Assembly (NCBI GenBank): GCA_902514945.1
Contig: CABXSO010000010.1
Coordinates: forward strand, 1-32,443
DNA from: an uncultured Pelagibacteraceae bacterium
GTDB taxonomy: Bacteria; Pseudomonadota; Alphaproteobacteria; Pelagibacterales; Pelagibacteraceae
Reading direction: 5' to 3'
DNA: 32,443 nucleotides
Of the stretch, positions 31,429 to 32,443 are shown in pieces (position 1 is the stretch's first letter; every line of letters starts with the position of its first letter). A program made the position numbers and the translations under genes. Under the pieces are notes generated by a model. The model saw only the letters and a program-made list of their open reading frames with translations, did no database searches and was not told where the DNA came from.

Positions 31429-32443
31429 ATGACAACTATAAAATTTAAAAAATTTAATATTGAAGCTTATCAACCTGGTAAATCAAATGTTAAGAGATTA
31501 AAGAAAATTATCAAGCTTTCAGCAAATGAGTCAGCTCTAGGCGTAAGTGTGAGGGCCAAGAAAGCAATATCAAATGAAAAATTAAATCTTTTCAGATATC
31601 CGGATGGTAAGTCTAAAGAATTGCGAAGTCAGATTTCAAAAAAATTTAATTGTGATAAAGAAAAAATAATTTGTGGAGCTGGTTCAGATGAAGTTATCCA
31701 AATGTTATGCCAGCTTTTTCTTAAACCAAAAGATGAGGTAATTCTTCCTCAATTTAGTTTCTTGATGTATAGGATATATGCAAAAAATAGTTGGTGCAAA
31801 AGTTGTTTTTGCTAAAGAAAAAAATTTGAAAGTTTCTGTTTCGGAAATAATTAAAAAAGTTAATAATAAAACTAAAATCGTATTTCTTGCTAATCCAAAT
31901 AATCCAACCGGTACTTACTTAACCAAGTTTGAACTAATTAATTTAAGAAAAAGATTAAGAAAAAATATTTTACTCGTCGTAGATGATGCTTATGCGGAAT
32001 ACATGCAAAATAGAGATTATAAATCTGGTTTAGATTTATTCAAAAATAAACATAATGTTTTTATATTAAGAACATTCTCGAAAATTTATGGATTGTCTTC
32101 CTTAAGAATTGGTTGGGGTTATGGCTCAAAAAAAATTATAGATGCCTTGAATGTTATTAAACCTCCATTTAACGTTAATGAAGTTGCTCAAAAAGCAGCC
32201 ATTGAGTCTCTTAAGGATAAAAAATTTATTTCACGATCAGTGAAACATAATTTTATTTATGCTTCAAAATTAAAAGATTTTTTGAGTAATTATGATATCA
32301 GTTCTAATAAAGTTTCTGCTAACTTTTTATTATTGGACTTTAATAAATGTAAACTCCAGGCTAAAGGTTTTTTATGAAAAATTAAAAAAAAAGGGAATTA
32401 TTTTAAGGTCTACTGAGGAAGGTTATAAAATAAAAAATATGCT
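31429..32443 (+). pseudogene. hisC: Histidinol-phosphate/aromatic aminotransferase (HisC family) broken by two +1 frameshifts; 3' end beyond window
   Basis: Frame 1 (31429-~31785) KLSANESALG...ICGAGSDEVIQMLCQLF; frame 2 (~31785-32365) IVGAKVVFAKEK...FLANPNNPTGTY...LRTFSKIYGLSSLRIGWG; frame 3 (32367 on) VFYEKLKKKGIILRSTEEGYKIKNM. Confidence 0.85.

Overview
AT-rich window whose gene content and order look like Alphaproteobacteria, probably SAR11/Pelagibacterales (lineage is inference). No tRNA, rRNA, CRISPR array or transposase was recognised. Left part (+ strand): a type IV pilus / MSHA-like assembly operon (PilM-PilN fusion with an unusual N-terminal domain, PilO, PilP, MshL/PilQ secretin, PilB/GspE, PilC/GspF), then three prepilins with an AsmA-like protein between the second and third. 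One prepilin is missing from the ORF track because it has no canonical start codon. Next come an S1C-type serine protease and two tandem paralogous autotransporter-like proteins with five propeller-type repeats each. Middle (+): priA, then the F1 ATP synthase operon atpHAGDC. Right part (- strand): rplU-rpmA-obgE-proB-proA-nadD-rsfS-ctpA-rppH behind a good sigma70-like promoter; gloB; and metX-metW preceded by a clear SAM-II riboswitch with a near-consensus promoter. The + strand right edge holds a hisC-like aminotransferase broken by two +1 frameshifts. Best leads: the integrase-Arm/AP2-like domain fused to PilM-PilN, the start-less prepilin (one added G would restore an ATGA stop/start overlap), the SAM-II leader with a possible alternative hairpin, the paired propeller autotransporters, and the broken hisC.
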